From the NCBI GenBank assembly GCA_005239435.1, contig SZNP01000004.1, forward strand, positions 248,001 to 312,000: a stretch of DNA of 64,000 nucleotides. The letters run 5' to 3'. A program made the position numbers and the translations under genes. Numbering within the stretch: position 1 is the stretch's first letter; every line of letters begins with the position of its first letter. Shown here piece by piece: positions 25,525-35,334 of the stretch. The DNA comes from Halorussus salinisoli (GTDB taxonomy: Archaea; Halobacteriota; Halobacteria; Halobacteriales; Haladaptataceae). Under the pieces are notes generated by a model. The model was not told where the DNA came from. It made no database searches and was given only the letters and a program-made list of their open reading frames with translations.

Positions 25525-26379
25525 CTATCTCGGGGTGGAGCGGTGATCGTAGAGATGCGCTCCAGTACTTGCTACGATAATCAGTACGACCACCCACGTA
25601 ATAATTGCGTGTGAACCGTTCAACGTGACGAGCGTACTCCAGTTGATGGCATCGCCAACGATGACGACATTCAGATCGAGGGGGATCTGTCCCGTTGTTG
25701 CGTTGTCCGTCCCGTGCATTAGCATGGCCAACAGCACGCTTCCGCCCGATCCGTTGAATACCCATCCAAGGAGTACTGAGAATGCAACTATCCCCACGAA
25801 ATAGGCGATAACGAGTTCGAGCGGCCAATCCGCGCGAAATCCACTTGGAACGAACTGGGGTAGATGCCACAGTCCCCAGAACACGCCGACGATGAGGGCT
25901 GCGTACAATCCCCCGTAGCGTTCTTGGAGTTCAGGTTGGGCAAATCCTCGCCAGCCAAACTCTTCCTGTCCACCGCCAATGAACGTCCCGAGAACGATTC
26001 CGATAATAATCGTTATCGGGTCGAAATCGAACGATGCCCAGTCGATTGGGCCACCAAGAGCCCACGAAGCGACCCCTGCCGCATATGTAATGGCAAACGG
26101 GATTACAATTGCGGCGGCGTACCACTTCGGATGGACACGCCAAGTGAAGATACTCCGTAGCCAATTATGGATGCTTTCGCCGCTCGCCCAAAGGACGATT
26201 GCCGCAGCAACTCCTGGAGATAGTGGACTCAAGAATCCCTCAATAAACCATCGACCCCACGAAGGCTCCATTCCCAGTAGCTTGGGAATGGAATCGAGAG
26301 TCCACGAAAGCGCAAATGCTAGCAGGAAAAACGACGCAATTCGATGCTCACGAATCCACTTCTTGACTGAAGATGCCAT
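25525..26379 (-). CDS. CPBP-family intramembrane glutamic protease
   Basis: This 284-residue multi-spanning protein starts at ATG 26379. About eight hydrophobic segments are visible. The Abi/CPBP motifs are complete: GGQEEFGWRGF (Glu-Glu and Arg, about 146-156), FWGLWHLPQF (His, about 177-186) and MLMHGTDNAT (His and Asn, about 230-239). The family cleaves prenylated CAAX proteins in eukaryotes and is linked in prokaryotes to bacteriocin maturation and immunity. It is the last gene of a minus-strand group with an ABC transporter and a second CPBP protein (28345-29220), separated from the permease gene by 117 bases. Confidence 0.85.
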   Translation of the reverse strand: MASSVKKWIREHRIASFFLLAFALSWTLDSIPKLLGMEPSWGRWFIEGFLSPLSPGVAAAIVLWASGESIHNWLRSIFTWRVHPKWYAAAIVIPFAITYAAGVASWALGGPIDWASFDFDPITIIIGIVLGTFIGGGQEEFGWRGFAQPELQERYGGLYAALIVGVFWGLWHLPQFVPSGFRADWPLELVIAYFVGIVAFSVLLGWVFNGSGGSVLLAMLMHGTDNATTGQIPLDLNVVIVGDAINWSTLVTLNGSHAIITWVVVLIIVASTGAHLYDHRSTPR

Positions 26380-26496
26380 AACTAACTAGATGTCTACGTT
26401 ATCAGCAGACGTTTTATTTCCCCGCTGCGTCTCGGTAATACCACGAATTTTACGTGCCATCGTTTGTTGAACTGTGGATGTTGGTCGGTTTCAGCG

Positions 26497-27369
26497 CTAT
26501 AGATCTGCGGTTTTGAACCGGTAGTATCCGATGAGGAACGGAACGATGAGCCAGAGTCCGAGAATAACGATTCCAACTTCAGAACTCAAGTAGAACGGAT
26601 TCGGTTCAGGAGGCGTAACTTCGACCCCTACACCAACCTGAGCGGGCGCTGCGCCAGCCGTTTCGGCGAGTTCTGGTAATAGGGCAACAATCGTCGAGAA
26701 GTACGCCGAGGACGGGGACACCTGGCCGAGGAGGAATATCCAATCGGGCACCGTAGACGGGAGCCTGAATCCCTCGACTATGTAGAGGATAGCCATCGGG
26801 ATGACGTCCCAGAACAACTCGAAGACGACGAAGAAACCAAGCGCGAGCGTGGTAGCACGTGACGTCGAACCCGTTGTTGCTGAGAGCCCAACCATGACCC
26901 CCGCGTAAATAGCCGCGAAACTCAGCGTAACGAGGACGAATACCAGTGTTGCAAGCAGGTCCAGTTCGCCAAGCAACACAGATCCGAACCCGAGTCCGAC
27001 GATGAGCCCGACTCCGAGACCGAATACGAGAACGCCTGCCCGTCCGACGACCTTTCCAGCGAAGACGTTCAATCGGTTGGTTGGTAGCGAGAGTAATAGC
27101 TTGATACTCCCGATTTCGCGTTCTCCGGCGAGAGACTTGTAACAGACCACGATCGCAGCAAGCGGGACGAACAGCCCAGTGAGGCCAACAGTGAAAAACA
27201 CCAGTCCAGCAAGCGTCGCACCGGCAGGTTCGCCAAACATCTCAGGGACCTGGACGTAGGCGAACGTAGAAACTATCGATAGCACGACGAACACCGAGAC
27301 GAGTGCCCACAGTGCCCGGGACTGTACAGCATCTCGGAAGTCTTTCTTCGCAATGGCAATCCAGGTCAT
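26497..27369 (-). CDS. ABC-2 type transporter permease
   Basis: This 290-residue membrane protein starts at ATG 27369. It begins WIAIAKKDFRDAVQSRALWA, the cytoplasmic start typical of the haloarchaeal NosY/ABC-2 family, and has six membrane segments (for example LVSVFVVLSIVSTFAYV, LVFFTVGLTGLFVPLAAIVVC). The short YKSLAGEREIGSIKLLLSLP stretch is the coupling region. The ATG overlaps the end of the ATPase gene by four bases (ATGA), so both are translated together. It would export or flip an unknown substrate with the adjacent ATPase. Confidence 0.9.
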   Translation of the reverse strand: MTWIAIAKKDFRDAVQSRALWALVSVFVVLSIVSTFAYVQVPEMFGEPAGATLAGLVFFTVGLTGLFVPLAAIVVCYKSLAGEREIGSIKLLLSLPTNRLNVFAGKVVGRAGVLVFGLGVGLIVGLGFGSVLLGELDLLATLVFVLVTLSFAAIYAGVMVGLSATTGSTSRATTLALGFFVVFELFWDVIPMAILYIVEGFRLPSTVPDWIFLLGQVSPSSAYFSTIVALLPELAETAGAAPAQVGVGVEVTPPEPNPFYLSSEVGIVILGLWLIVPFLIGYYRFKTADL

Positions 27370-28286
27370 AAGCGGGCCTCCTGTTCGTCGTTGGTGTACC
27401 GGACAAACAGATCTTCGAGCGAAGACTCAACGACCGAAAAATCCTGTACTGACGTCACGCTGGTGTCGATGGCATGTAACACGGCGAACTTAGAGACTCC
27501 GTCAACAGCGACCCGCAGCCGACCGTCGTCTATCGAGGCTTTTCCAACGCCATCGAGTGCGGAAACTTGTTCGACGATCGTTTCGTCAAGCTCTGAGACG
27601 TAGATGTACAGCGTTTCACCTGTCTCCGTTGCGTCACGGAGCCCGTCGATTGTATCCACGGCGACCAACTGGCCACGATTGATGATCGCCACGCGGTCAC
27701 AAACCGCCTCTACCTGTTCCATCACGTGACTGGAGAAAAATACTGTCGTCCCACGGTCGTTCTCCTCTCGAATAATCTCACGCATCTCGCGGGCACCGTT
27801 CGGATCAAGTCCAGTAGATGGTTCGTCGAGGACGAGCAGGTTGGGATCGCCGGCGAGGGCCATTGCGAGAACGAGTCGCTGACGCATCCCTTTCGAGTAG
27901 CCACCTGCTTTTCGGTCGGCGGCATCAGCGATTCGGACTCGTTCGAGGAGTGCTCTCGGCTCTTCGTTCGCGTCTTTCATCTCCAGAACGAAATCCAGAT
28001 GCTGACGGCCGGTGAGTCGATCATAGATGTGGTAGGCGTCAGGAAGGACGCCCGTTTTCCGCCGGACGGCCTCTCCCTCTCGCTGTGCATCGTGCCCGAG
28101 AACTGTCACGGTGCCGTCGGTCGGGCGGATGAAATCAAGTAGAATGTCGATAGTCGTTGACTTTCCTGCGCCATTCGGTCCGAGGAATCCGAATATTTCG
28201 CCTTCTTCGACGCAGAGGTCGAGGCCGTCTACGGCGACGACATCTCCGAACTGTTTCGTCAGTCCGTCGATTTCGATTGCAGCCAT
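27366..28286 (-). CDS. ABC transporter ATP-binding protein
   Basis: ATG 28286 is chosen over the GTG at 28292 because GGAGGT (28298-28303 region, minus strand) sits about eight bases upstream of it. The 306-residue protein has Walker A GPNGAGKS (about 40-47), signature YSKGMRQRL (about 132; Ser-Lys-Gly replaces the usual Ser-Gly-Gly), Walker B LLVLDEPST (about 155) and switch His FFSSHVMEQV (about 187). The C-terminal extension (about 215-306) carries an accessory domain typical of DrrA/NatA-type ATPases. It pairs with the permease at 26497-27369 and sits between two CPBP proteases. Confidence 0.92.
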   Translation of the reverse strand: MAAIEIDGLTKQFGDVVAVDGLDLCVEEGEIFGFLGPNGAGKSTTIDILLDFIRPTDGTVTVLGHDAQREGEAVRRKTGVLPDAYHIYDRLTGRQHLDFVLEMKDANEEPRALLERVRIADAADRKAGGYSKGMRQRLVLAMALAGDPNLLVLDEPSTGLDPNGAREMREIIREENDRGTTVFFSSHVMEQVEAVCDRVAIINRGQLVAVDTIDGLRDATETGETLYIYVSELDETIVEQVSALDGVGKASIDDGRLRVAVDGVSKFAVLHAIDTSVTSVQDFSVVESSLEDLFVRYTNDEQEARL

Positions 28287-28344
28287 TCTCACAGTACCTC
28301 CATTGTCCGCTTACAGCTATCTTTACGATACATGGTGTTCGTGT

Positions 28345-29220
28345 TCATCGGTTTTCTCCTCCGATATCAACTGCTCTAGGAATCTCTCCGCGGGCGAGGG
28401 TGTCGCGGCCGTAGTACGCAACGATGGCGACGACGATGAGAAGTTGGACTGCAAGTTGTGCCACCACGACCGTTCCGACGGCGGTTTCGTCGATTACTCC
28501 ATCGACGACGATCAGGTCCGGAGCCAGCGGGAGGATGATGTCAGCAGTGTTCGCCATGGCGTGGAGGATTATAACGATCAACACACTTCCTGTGCCGTTG
28601 TAGGCCCACGCGAGGATAACCGACAACAGAAGAATACCAAAGAACCAACCGATTTGATTGACGAGGGTGAACTCTGAGTGAGGGGTAATGGGTGCGAAAA
28701 AGTACGGAAGATGCCATCCGGCCCAGACCACGCCGATGATGAGGCTCGCTGTCAGTGCACTATAGCGATCGTTCAGACGGGGCTGAGCGAACCCTCGCCA
28801 ACCGGGTTCTTCGTTTAGGCCGCCACTGACCGTGAGCCCGAACAGGAAAACGACGAGGACCAGCACGGGTGACGGCGTAGCTTGGTCGAGATCGACCGGT
28901 CCCCCTATGCCTACGAGGATGGCGGTGACAATTCCGACGATTGCAATCGGAAGTCCAAAAGCGACGACCCACCATTGCCAGCCGACTCGCCATCGAGTAA
29001 TCTGCCGTGCCCACGCCGTGACGTCCTCGCCTTGAAGCCAGGTCACCACCGCTGCACTTACTGGTGGACCAAAACTCCCGGCGTAAATGAGAATCGCTGC
29101 AGTCCAGCTCGGGTCCATGAACAACGCTGGTGCTGAGATAATCCACGTGTAGGCGTATGCACCCGCGAAGAATGCTACAACTGGATGATTGTCGATTAAG
29201 GGAAGCTGACTTTTCGACAT
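28345..29220 (-). CDS. CPBP-family intramembrane glutamic protease
   Basis: This 291-residue multi-spanning protein starts at ATG 29220. Motifs: GGLNEEPGWRGFAQ (Glu-Glu and Arg, about 138-151), VWAGWHLPYF (about 170) and LHAMANTAD (His and Asn, about 228). About eight membrane segments. It is 58 bases upstream of the ABC ATPase start and on the same strand, so it probably heads the operon. It shares the fold but not close sequence with the CPBP protein at 25525-26379, so the two copies are old duplicates or separately acquired. Confidence 0.85.
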   Translation of the reverse strand: MSKSQLPLIDNHPVVAFFAGAYAYTWIISAPALFMDPSWTAAILIYAGSFGPPVSAAVVTWLQGEDVTAWARQITRWRVGWQWWVVAFGLPIAIVGIVTAILVGIGGPVDLDQATPSPVLVLVVFLFGLTVSGGLNEEPGWRGFAQPRLNDRYSALTASLIIGVVWAGWHLPYFFAPITPHSEFTLVNQIGWFFGILLLSVILAWAYNGTGSVLIVIILHAMANTADIILPLAPDLIVVDGVIDETAVGTVVVAQLAVQLLIVVAIVAYYGRDTLARGEIPRAVDIGGENR

Positions 29221-29532
29221 AGTAGGAGATACTTTGGAGTGAGCAAATAAACCTATTGGATAGGCTACACTTTGTCAGCCATATCACGTTACCGTATTAG
29301 AGATAGTAAGATGACCAGAACGACCATTACGAAGAACGAGATATGCTGAAGGCAGGCATATGACCAAATAATCGGTTGAACGAAGGTTCCTCTCACTATA
29401 CTCACCCTGTACGAAATAGACGGTAGAGCAGGATGAGGTGGCCAGTACAGAAACAGATGGGACTCAGCCGAAAACAGAGGAGACAGAACAGTGCCGCCGC
29501 TCCGTGGTCAGCGAACACAGAGCGACTCAGCG
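29221..29532. other. Intergenic region, left flank of the IS4-type element
   Basis: No gene was seen. The stretch contains the end of the element whose transposase begins at 29533 (minus strand end); I could not fix its terminal inverted repeat by eye. The region at 29221-29300 should contain the promoter of the CPBP/ABC operon. Confidence 0.4.
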
Positions 29533-31423
29533 TCAGTCCGGCGGGTCGAGACCATAGTACTTCTTCGCAACGGTCAGGAACTGGTTCGCGTCCACACGCG
29601 GCGCATACGTCGCGTTCTCGCCCTCGATAGCGAGTTTCACCAGCAAGTCCACGAGCCGCCAGACGTTGTACAGAACGCACGCAAACACGAAGTTGAAGAA
29701 CCGATACGTGTGGCGTTTGTTCGTCGTACGGACGCGAAATGTCTTGATTTGCTTGTAGCCGTTCTCGATGCCCCAACGGTGGCGGTAGCGGCGAACCATC
29801 CGCTCAACCATATGGATGCGCTCTATCTCGCTATCAGCGTCATTCAGCGTCACGCTGGGGTGGTTCGTCTCGAACAGCACGTACGCCTGTGCATTCTCCT
29901 TACTCCCCACCGTCGGCTTGTTTGCTTCCTCTTCTCGAAGTTCCTTCGTGAGGGCACTGAACCCATGCTGAGCTTCATCCTCATCCAGTTCGATACCGAG
30001 TTCAGCGAGTTCGTCACGCATTTCTTCGCGGATATTCGGCCTCTCCTCAACGGATTTCTCACTCTGCTCCGTGTCCCCCGTTTCGGGGTCGTCATCCGTA
30101 CTGGTCGGGAGGTACATCCGCTTGCGGGTCGGGCCATCTGCAACCGTCTCCTCCTCGATGTGAACCGTCTTCCCAGCACGGCGAAGCCGGGTACACGTTG
30201 CCTTCTCTGATTCGTGCTTCCGTGCGCCGTTCAGGTAGGAGACACCGTGCTTGTCGCACGCGTCTTTCACACCCTTGCTATCGAACTCTCTGTCCATCAT
30301 CACGAGTTCGATGTCGTCTACGAGGTCGAGCGCGTTCTCCAGCAGGCTGTCCACGATGTCGGCTCGCTTCATCCCACGTTTGACCGGTATCGCGTCAAGC
30401 ACGAGCGGGATGTCGTAGCCCACAATCTGGATAGTTGCCCACTGATAGTACACTTCACCGTCCTTGTAGCCGAGAATCCAGTTCTCGGTGATGTTGTCGT
30501 CCTCGTCGCGCTCGATTTTTCCCGTCCACGGGTTGCCTTTCGTAATGTCGATAGCGGCCACGAGTTTGCCGACGAGTTCGGCGTTGTGTCGAGCGCGAGC
30601 GATGAGCATCCGCGTGGTTTCGTGGAGCATCGAGCGCGTCTCCTCGGTGGAGAGTTTGCCTATCTGGTTAGCGGTGGTTTGATGCACTTGGGGTGTGGTC
30701 GCGCTGGGAGTCGATGTAGAAGGAGTGCTGGCCGCTCTGGGCGTACATATTCTCGCGCATCCCCATGTAGGCGTGCTGTTCCCAGAACGCGTTCTCGTGA
30801 ATCACGGTATTCTCGGCCCGCTTCAGGTAGAACGTGTCCGTGACGAATGGTTTTGCCTGTTGCCAGACCTCCTTGGTTTTCTCCGCGACGAGCCGCTGTT
30901 CGCTCCGGTTTGAGGTGATGTCGCGCTCTTCGGGGCGAAACACAGGGTCGGGTGCAGGGATGCCTTGCTCGCGGGCGAAGGCGAGGGCTTCCTCGGTAGC
31001 CGTCCGCACGAACTCGCGCTGTACGTCGGTGAACTCCTCGTTCCACATCTCCCAGAGCCGGGACTGGCTCGGCGCTCCGCTCAGGTCGCGGTCGTGAGCG
31101 ACTGGGAATCCGAAATCACGGCAGACGTTGGGGAACGAGTGGAGGTAGTAGCGGAGGAACTCTTCGCGGCAGTCCCACGCGAGCCGGAGCATATGCGCCT
31201 TCACCCACGCGTAAAACGACGTAGTGTTCCGATGCCAGTCGGCACGGTTGTCGCCGTAGGTTTCGTCTCTGAAGAAGGCGTTTCGTAGTACTTCAACGAA
31301 ATCGGGCTTTCTGCCGTACTGGATGAGAAAGTGGATGCTCCCGTTGTAGGTCTCGTCGTTGACGGTGAACGTGAAGTCCCTGTCGTGGTCAAACGGAGAT
31401 TCAGTAGGTCGTGTGACTGACAC
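29533..31423 (-). pseudogene. IS4-type (haloarchaeal) transposase, broken by a one-base insertion
   Basis: Two minus-strand frames make one transposase of about 630 residues. The first (31423 to 30668) has FDHDRDFTFTVNDETYNGSI, WVKAHMLRLAWDCREEFLRY, VREFVRTATEEALAF and ends at TAA. The second begins in a +1 frame at about 30667 and carries the DDE core: AAIDITKG, LVMMDREFDSKGVKD, and YRHRWGIENGYKQIKTFRVR (catalytic Glu), ending at TGA 29533. The join is in HR-NQIGKL: removing one T of the pair at 30668-30669 restores the fusion HR-YQIGKL and deletes the stop, so a single insertion inactivated the gene. A GTG at 30687 allows separate translation of the second part. Confidence 0.8.
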
Positions 31424-31510
31424 TACTCGATAGCACGAGAAATGACCTATAAAATAGTACTTATATTGGCGGAATTTGGGTTTGAATGGTTGATATGTAT
31501 AGGTTATAGG

Positions 31511-32065
31511 TCATTCAAATTGTACAGGGTCTGGAAGTGGCCGTAATTCCGGCATCGTCCCTGATTTCTCGATTGACTGAATTTCTGTGTTGTTCACGTA
31601 GACCAATAGTGTCTCCCAATCGTTAGGTACGTTTGCTCCACCGATGAGGCGGGTCACAGAATCGCATGTTGATTCATCGGTCGAGTCGTCAGATAAGGAT
31701 TTTCCGCTGAGTTCAGCACTAACGTTGAATCTCAGAATATACTCGTTTCCGATGGAACTGCTCAATTCTGGTTCAACATCTCCTAATGAACTACATAACC
31801 GGACATCGAACGTAAGGTCTGCTGACTCTCCGTCACTAACAATATGAACCCATCCACTATGGGACTCACCTTCACTTGGAAACGACGCATCCTTGCTTTC
31901 TGAGTAGGCAAGTCCGAGAGTTTCGTTATTTTTGCCCTCTTTCTCCTGAGGGTCTGCTGTATCTCGGCTAAAAGGTGCGGTTAGACCTTGGCACCCAGCA
32001 AGAAAACTGATACTTGTAGTAGAAGTGAGGGCAAGCATCTTGCGGCGGGAGAGCGGGGGACTCAT
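31511..32065 (-). CDS. Secreted lipoprotein, unknown function
   Basis: This 184-residue protein starts at ATG 32065. A Tat-like signal (SRRKMLALTSTTSISFLAGC) gives a lipobox with Cys near residue 24. The globular part is beta-rich (LTFDVRLCSSLGDVEPELSS, YILRFNVSAELSGK) and contains two Cys (about 109, about 136) that may form a disulfide. It may be a surface-anchored binding protein. No family is recognised, and it has no operon partner. It lies next to the broken transposase and could have been brought in with it. Confidence 0.75.
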   Translation of the reverse strand: MSPPLSRRKMLALTSTTSISFLAGCQGLTAPFSRDTADPQEKEGKNNETLGLAYSESKDASFPSEGESHSGWVHIVSDGESADLTFDVRLCSSLGDVEPELSSSIGNEYILRFNVSAELSGKSLSDDSTDESTCDSVTRLIGGANVPNDWETLLVYVNNTEIQSIEKSGTMPELRPLPDPVQFE

Positions 32066-32269
32066 TAGGTGATTATCAGGTTCAGTTACGTATAGTCTTT
32101 TTGTTACTTAGAGTGTCTTGCTTGACGAGATAGAATCTACGTATTCATTTGGTAACTGCTGGATTTCTAACTTCCCTTTCAAGCGATTATTTCTGACGTG
32201 CCTGACTTCAGAGATATGTGCTAAGTATATCGAAAGTCACTCGATGAGTGGCCGTTACAGAGGTAACCA

Positions 32270-33151
32270 GTGGAACCAGAAATTCCGAACGTAGAAGACG
32301 CGTTTGCCGTATTAGCGAGCAGTTTGCGACTCCAGATTTTGCAAGCGCTTGCCGATGAAACTGACGGCATTTCGCGTTCGTTTACAGACCTGTACGAGGC
32401 GGTAGATACGTCCAACACATCACAATTTTCTTATCACCTGAATGAACTCACTGATCGATACGTCCAACAGACAGAAGAAGGATACGTCATAAGCGACGCT
32501 GGTCGTCGTATTATACAGTCGATGAACGCAGGCGAATATACTCTTCAGCCGGATTTTGAACCGGTCACAGTATCGACGCACTGTCCGTATTGCGGGGAGA
32601 CCTCAGCAGAAGCGACGTACGATGGTCAACTTGCTACAGTGGACTGTCTTTCTTGTGAGTTCACGCTTCTACGATACGACTTGCGCCCTGCCCACGTAGA
32701 GAACCGGAGTCCACTCCAAGCCCTGAAAGCAGCCGACCGCCAGATGCGTGCCGAATACGGGACCGCGCTTACCGGCGTCTGTCCACGCTGTGGCGGATCC
32801 ATCGATTTGGATGTTCTCACAGGCTCAAAAGTCGATCCTGCAACAGCACTTATCGTCTGTGATTGTCGGCACTGTGGGACAACACTTTCTGCCCCAGTGG
32901 AAATCGCACTTCTTCATCATCCCGAAGTTGTTTCTCGATACTGGGATGAAGACGTGAACACGGTTACGACCCCGATATGGGAGATGCTCTCGCATCTCGC
33001 CAAGTGGAGTGTCGAATTGGACGAATCAGAGCCTCTAACGGTAGTCGCCGCAGAGAACGAACGGATTCGAATCGACGTTAGCTGCGAGGCTTGGGCTCAA
33101 GCGAACCTGATAGACAGCGTCAGACTACATAATTGCCGGAGAACTCATTGA
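32270..33151 (+). CDS. Winged-helix regulator with zinc ribbons
   Basis: This 293-residue protein starts at 32270. GTG or ATG alternatives exist; the frame reads MEPEIPNVEDAFAVLASSLR. Residues 8-85 form the winged helix (LRLQILQAL, SQFSYHLNELTDRYVQQTEE). CxxC pairs follow: CPYC (about 106), CLSC (about 124), CPRC (about 166), CDCRHCG (about 197). It shares the architecture and the SQF-YHL motif of the paralogs at <1-732 and 950-1909, though sequence is much more diverged. No neighbouring operon tells its target. Confidence 0.85.
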   Translation: MEPEIPNVEDAFAVLASSLRLQILQALADETDGISRSFTDLYEAVDTSNTSQFSYHLNELTDRYVQQTEEGYVISDAGRRIIQSMNAGEYTLQPDFEPVTVSTHCPYCGETSAEATYDGQLATVDCLSCEFTLLRYDLRPAHVENRSPLQALKAADRQMRAEYGTALTGVCPRCGGSIDLDVLTGSKVDPATALIVCDCRHCGTTLSAPVEIALLHHPEVVSRYWDEDVNTVTTPIWEMLSHLAKWSVELDESEPLTVVAAENERIRIDVSCEAWAQANLIDSVRLHNCRRTH

Positions 33152-34222
33152 AACATCCTGTTTCAAACCGAGAGTATTCTGAGCAATCAGATAGCCTTTG
33201 TTGCGCGACCAGCCATGGAACTAGTCGCCAGTAGGAACATGATGCGCTCCCTGGTCGTTACGAAATGGGAACTATTCACTGATACTCTGACCACTCAATT
33301 GGCTGTCGGTCGGTGCCAGCCGGGGAGATTGTGTACATCGTGTTCACGGTCGTCGTGGCCGAAAGCAGGTGTGTGGAGAGATATCTCCGCCTCGTAGCGA
33401 GGAGGTTCTATATGAATCGGTGGATTCAGATGATCAGCATTACACGCTGAGGATTTCAATAGCGGCCAGCGGACCAAGTGTCCGAGTCGGTATTCGTGGG
33501 CCTGTAGGGGGCCTCGGCGATTGTATTCGCCCGGGTTTGCGGTATCGACCACCTCGAAACGGTGAACGCCTGAGTTGCCGTTGAGCGGAAAATAGAGCGT
33601 GGACCGCGCAATCGTGTCATTGCAGTGCAAAGTCGACGACCGACGTCGGAGTTCGTGTCGCATATCGTCACTGGCTCGAAAAACGCGCAGTATCGGTCGC
33701 ACGGGAGTGATTTCGGAACAGAACCGTTGTCGAACCCCGTCGTACTCTCACCTGACGGCCCTATACATGATCTGTATTACGCACTGTCGGCCAATCCTAC
33801 TTAATGCCGTTGACCGTCCCACCGCGATATGAAAGACGATAGCAACGTTGATTGCGTGTGGGCGGCGATTTCTCGGAGTTCCCGTAATGACTTGCGAATT
33901 ACTTTGCGGATGGCGGGAGAATTTTCGGCTGGGGCAAATCCTTCATATTGAGCAATAATATATAATTATATGAAATCGTCGGTGGAATACCTGCCGAGAC
34001 ACGACGTGGAAGGAGAGAATTCAGTTCCCGTGAGAAGGCACATGAAGCTTACTGCAGTTGCTTCTAGAGATCGTCTCCTGCAGTCTTATAAAGAAGCCGT
34101 GCATCCAACTACTGTTTCTTGGTTTACTTGGAAAATTGCACGCATATTGACGTTCGGAGCAACTGTAAAGGCGCGGGAGGATGTCACTAACGCATTTACC
34201 GTTACTTACCGAGTTACGTACT
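33152..34222. other. Decayed region with an orphan TnpB-element 3' end
   Basis: About 1 kb with no intact gene. Several overlapping short frames on both strands (for example a minus-strand frame at 33295-33702) look like a shattered gene but none is convincing. Bases 34166-34187 read TAAAGGCGCGGGAGGATGTCAC, the right half of the IS200/605 (TnpB) end hairpin also present at 61984-62012. It lies 35 bases before the start of the Ldh-type gene, so it may influence that gene's leader. Confidence 0.45.
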
Positions 34223-35299
34223 ATGGTGGGGGGCGATACTGAACCAGCGATTCGTATCGACGATGACGAACTTAGCCGGTTCGTCGAACAAATACTTCGA
34301 GCGGGTGACGTCGCTGACAAGCACGCCGAACGGGTCGCCGAGGGACTCGTGCGGGCAGACCTGCGGGGTATTTCGTCGCACGGCGTCGCTCGGCTCGAAG
34401 TGTATATGAAGAAATTCGAAGCGGGGGGATTCAATCCGAATCCAGAGATCACGACGACGCCGCTCAGTGACGCCGCTGCGGTCGTCGATGCGGACGATGG
34501 GCCCGGCCAGTCTGCAGCCCGCGTCGGAATGGACACGGCGATGGAACTCGCGGCGGACGCAGGCGCCGGGATGGTGACCGTGACAAACAGCAACCACTTC
34601 GGCACGGCAGCGGGGTACACGGAATACGCTGCCGAAAACGAGCATATCGGCATCGCTATGACCAACGTCGGACCGGACGTAATCCCGTTCGGTGGTGCGG
34701 CACCGTTTCTTGGGACGAATCCGATTTCGATCTCGGTTCCGACTAACCGGGAATTCCCAATCACGCTGGACATGGCGACGAGCGTCGTTGCCATGGGGAA
34801 GATCCAGGAGGTGGCCCGCCGCGAAGATACCGACATCCCGTCGGAGTGGGCCGTCGACGCTGACGGTGAACCGACCACCGATCCGCACGACGCAGTTGCG
34901 GTGCGCCCACTCGGCGGGCCGAAAGGGTACGGCCTGGGGATAATGGTCGACGTCTTCTGTGGACTCCTCTCGGGGGCAGGACCGAGTCCCACTGTCGGGC
35001 CACTCTACGACGAGTTCGACGAGCCAATGCGTCTCGGGCACTTCCTCGGCGCGATCGACATTGAGACGTTCCGTGACGTGGAGGAATTCAAACAGGACGT
35101 TGACGACTACATCAACCAGCTGAAAGCGGTTGAACCTCGGGATGGGTTCGATGAGGTGATGCTCCCCGGTGAAATCGAGGCGGAAAAACTCCGAGAGCAA
35201 CGGGAATCGGGTGTTGAACTCCAACCTGGGGCAGTCGAGAGCTTGCGGTCACTTGCCGAGCAATACGATGTCTCGTTTCCCGACGATTCGTCGAACTAA
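34223..35299 (+). CDS. Ldh family NAD(P)-dependent malate/lactate-type dehydrogenase
   Basis: ATG 34223 is chosen since the upstream 14 codons lie in the repeat end. The 358-residue protein has the type-2 malate/L-lactate dehydrogenase pattern: GLVRADLRGISSHGVARLEV (about 40-60), the catalytic His in NSNHFGTAAGY (about 114-124), MTNVGPDVIPFGG, LGTNPISISVPT and LDMATSVVAMGK. This Rossmann-unrelated family reduces 2-oxoacids such as oxaloacetate or ureidoglycolate-type substrates. It is convergent with the two SDRs. Together with the peptide-type importer it hints at a catabolic island. Confidence 0.85.
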   Translation: MVGGDTEPAIRIDDDELSRFVEQILRAGDVADKHAERVAEGLVRADLRGISSHGVARLEVYMKKFEAGGFNPNPEITTTPLSDAAAVVDADDGPGQSAARVGMDTAMELAADAGAGMVTVTNSNHFGTAAGYTEYAAENEHIGIAMTNVGPDVIPFGGAAPFLGTNPISISVPTNREFPITLDMATSVVAMGKIQEVARREDTDIPSEWAVDADGEPTTDPHDAVAVRPLGGPKGYGLGIMVDVFCGLLSGAGPSPTVGPLYDEFDEPMRLGHFLGAIDIETFRDVEEFKQDVDDYINQLKAVEPRDGFDEVMLPGEIEAEKLREQRESGVELQPGAVESLRSLAEQYDVSFPDDSSN

Positions 35300-35334
35300 T
35301 CCTGTCCTCTCAGACCTGCCGGTCCCGTCGTTGA

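Noticed and set aside
26497-28292. Two-component or drug-efflux assignment for the ABC pair
   Set aside because: No sensor gene or specific substrate motif was seen; only the general ABC-2 class is supported.
29404-31530. ACCCTGTAC at 29404 and GTACAGGGT at 31522 as IS inverted repeats
   Set aside because: The right copy lies inside the coding region of the lipoprotein gene, so it is probably a coincidence.
33295-33702. Minus-strand 135-codon frame
   Set aside because: His/Arg/Pro-rich, antisense-like composition with no family; probably decayed DNA.
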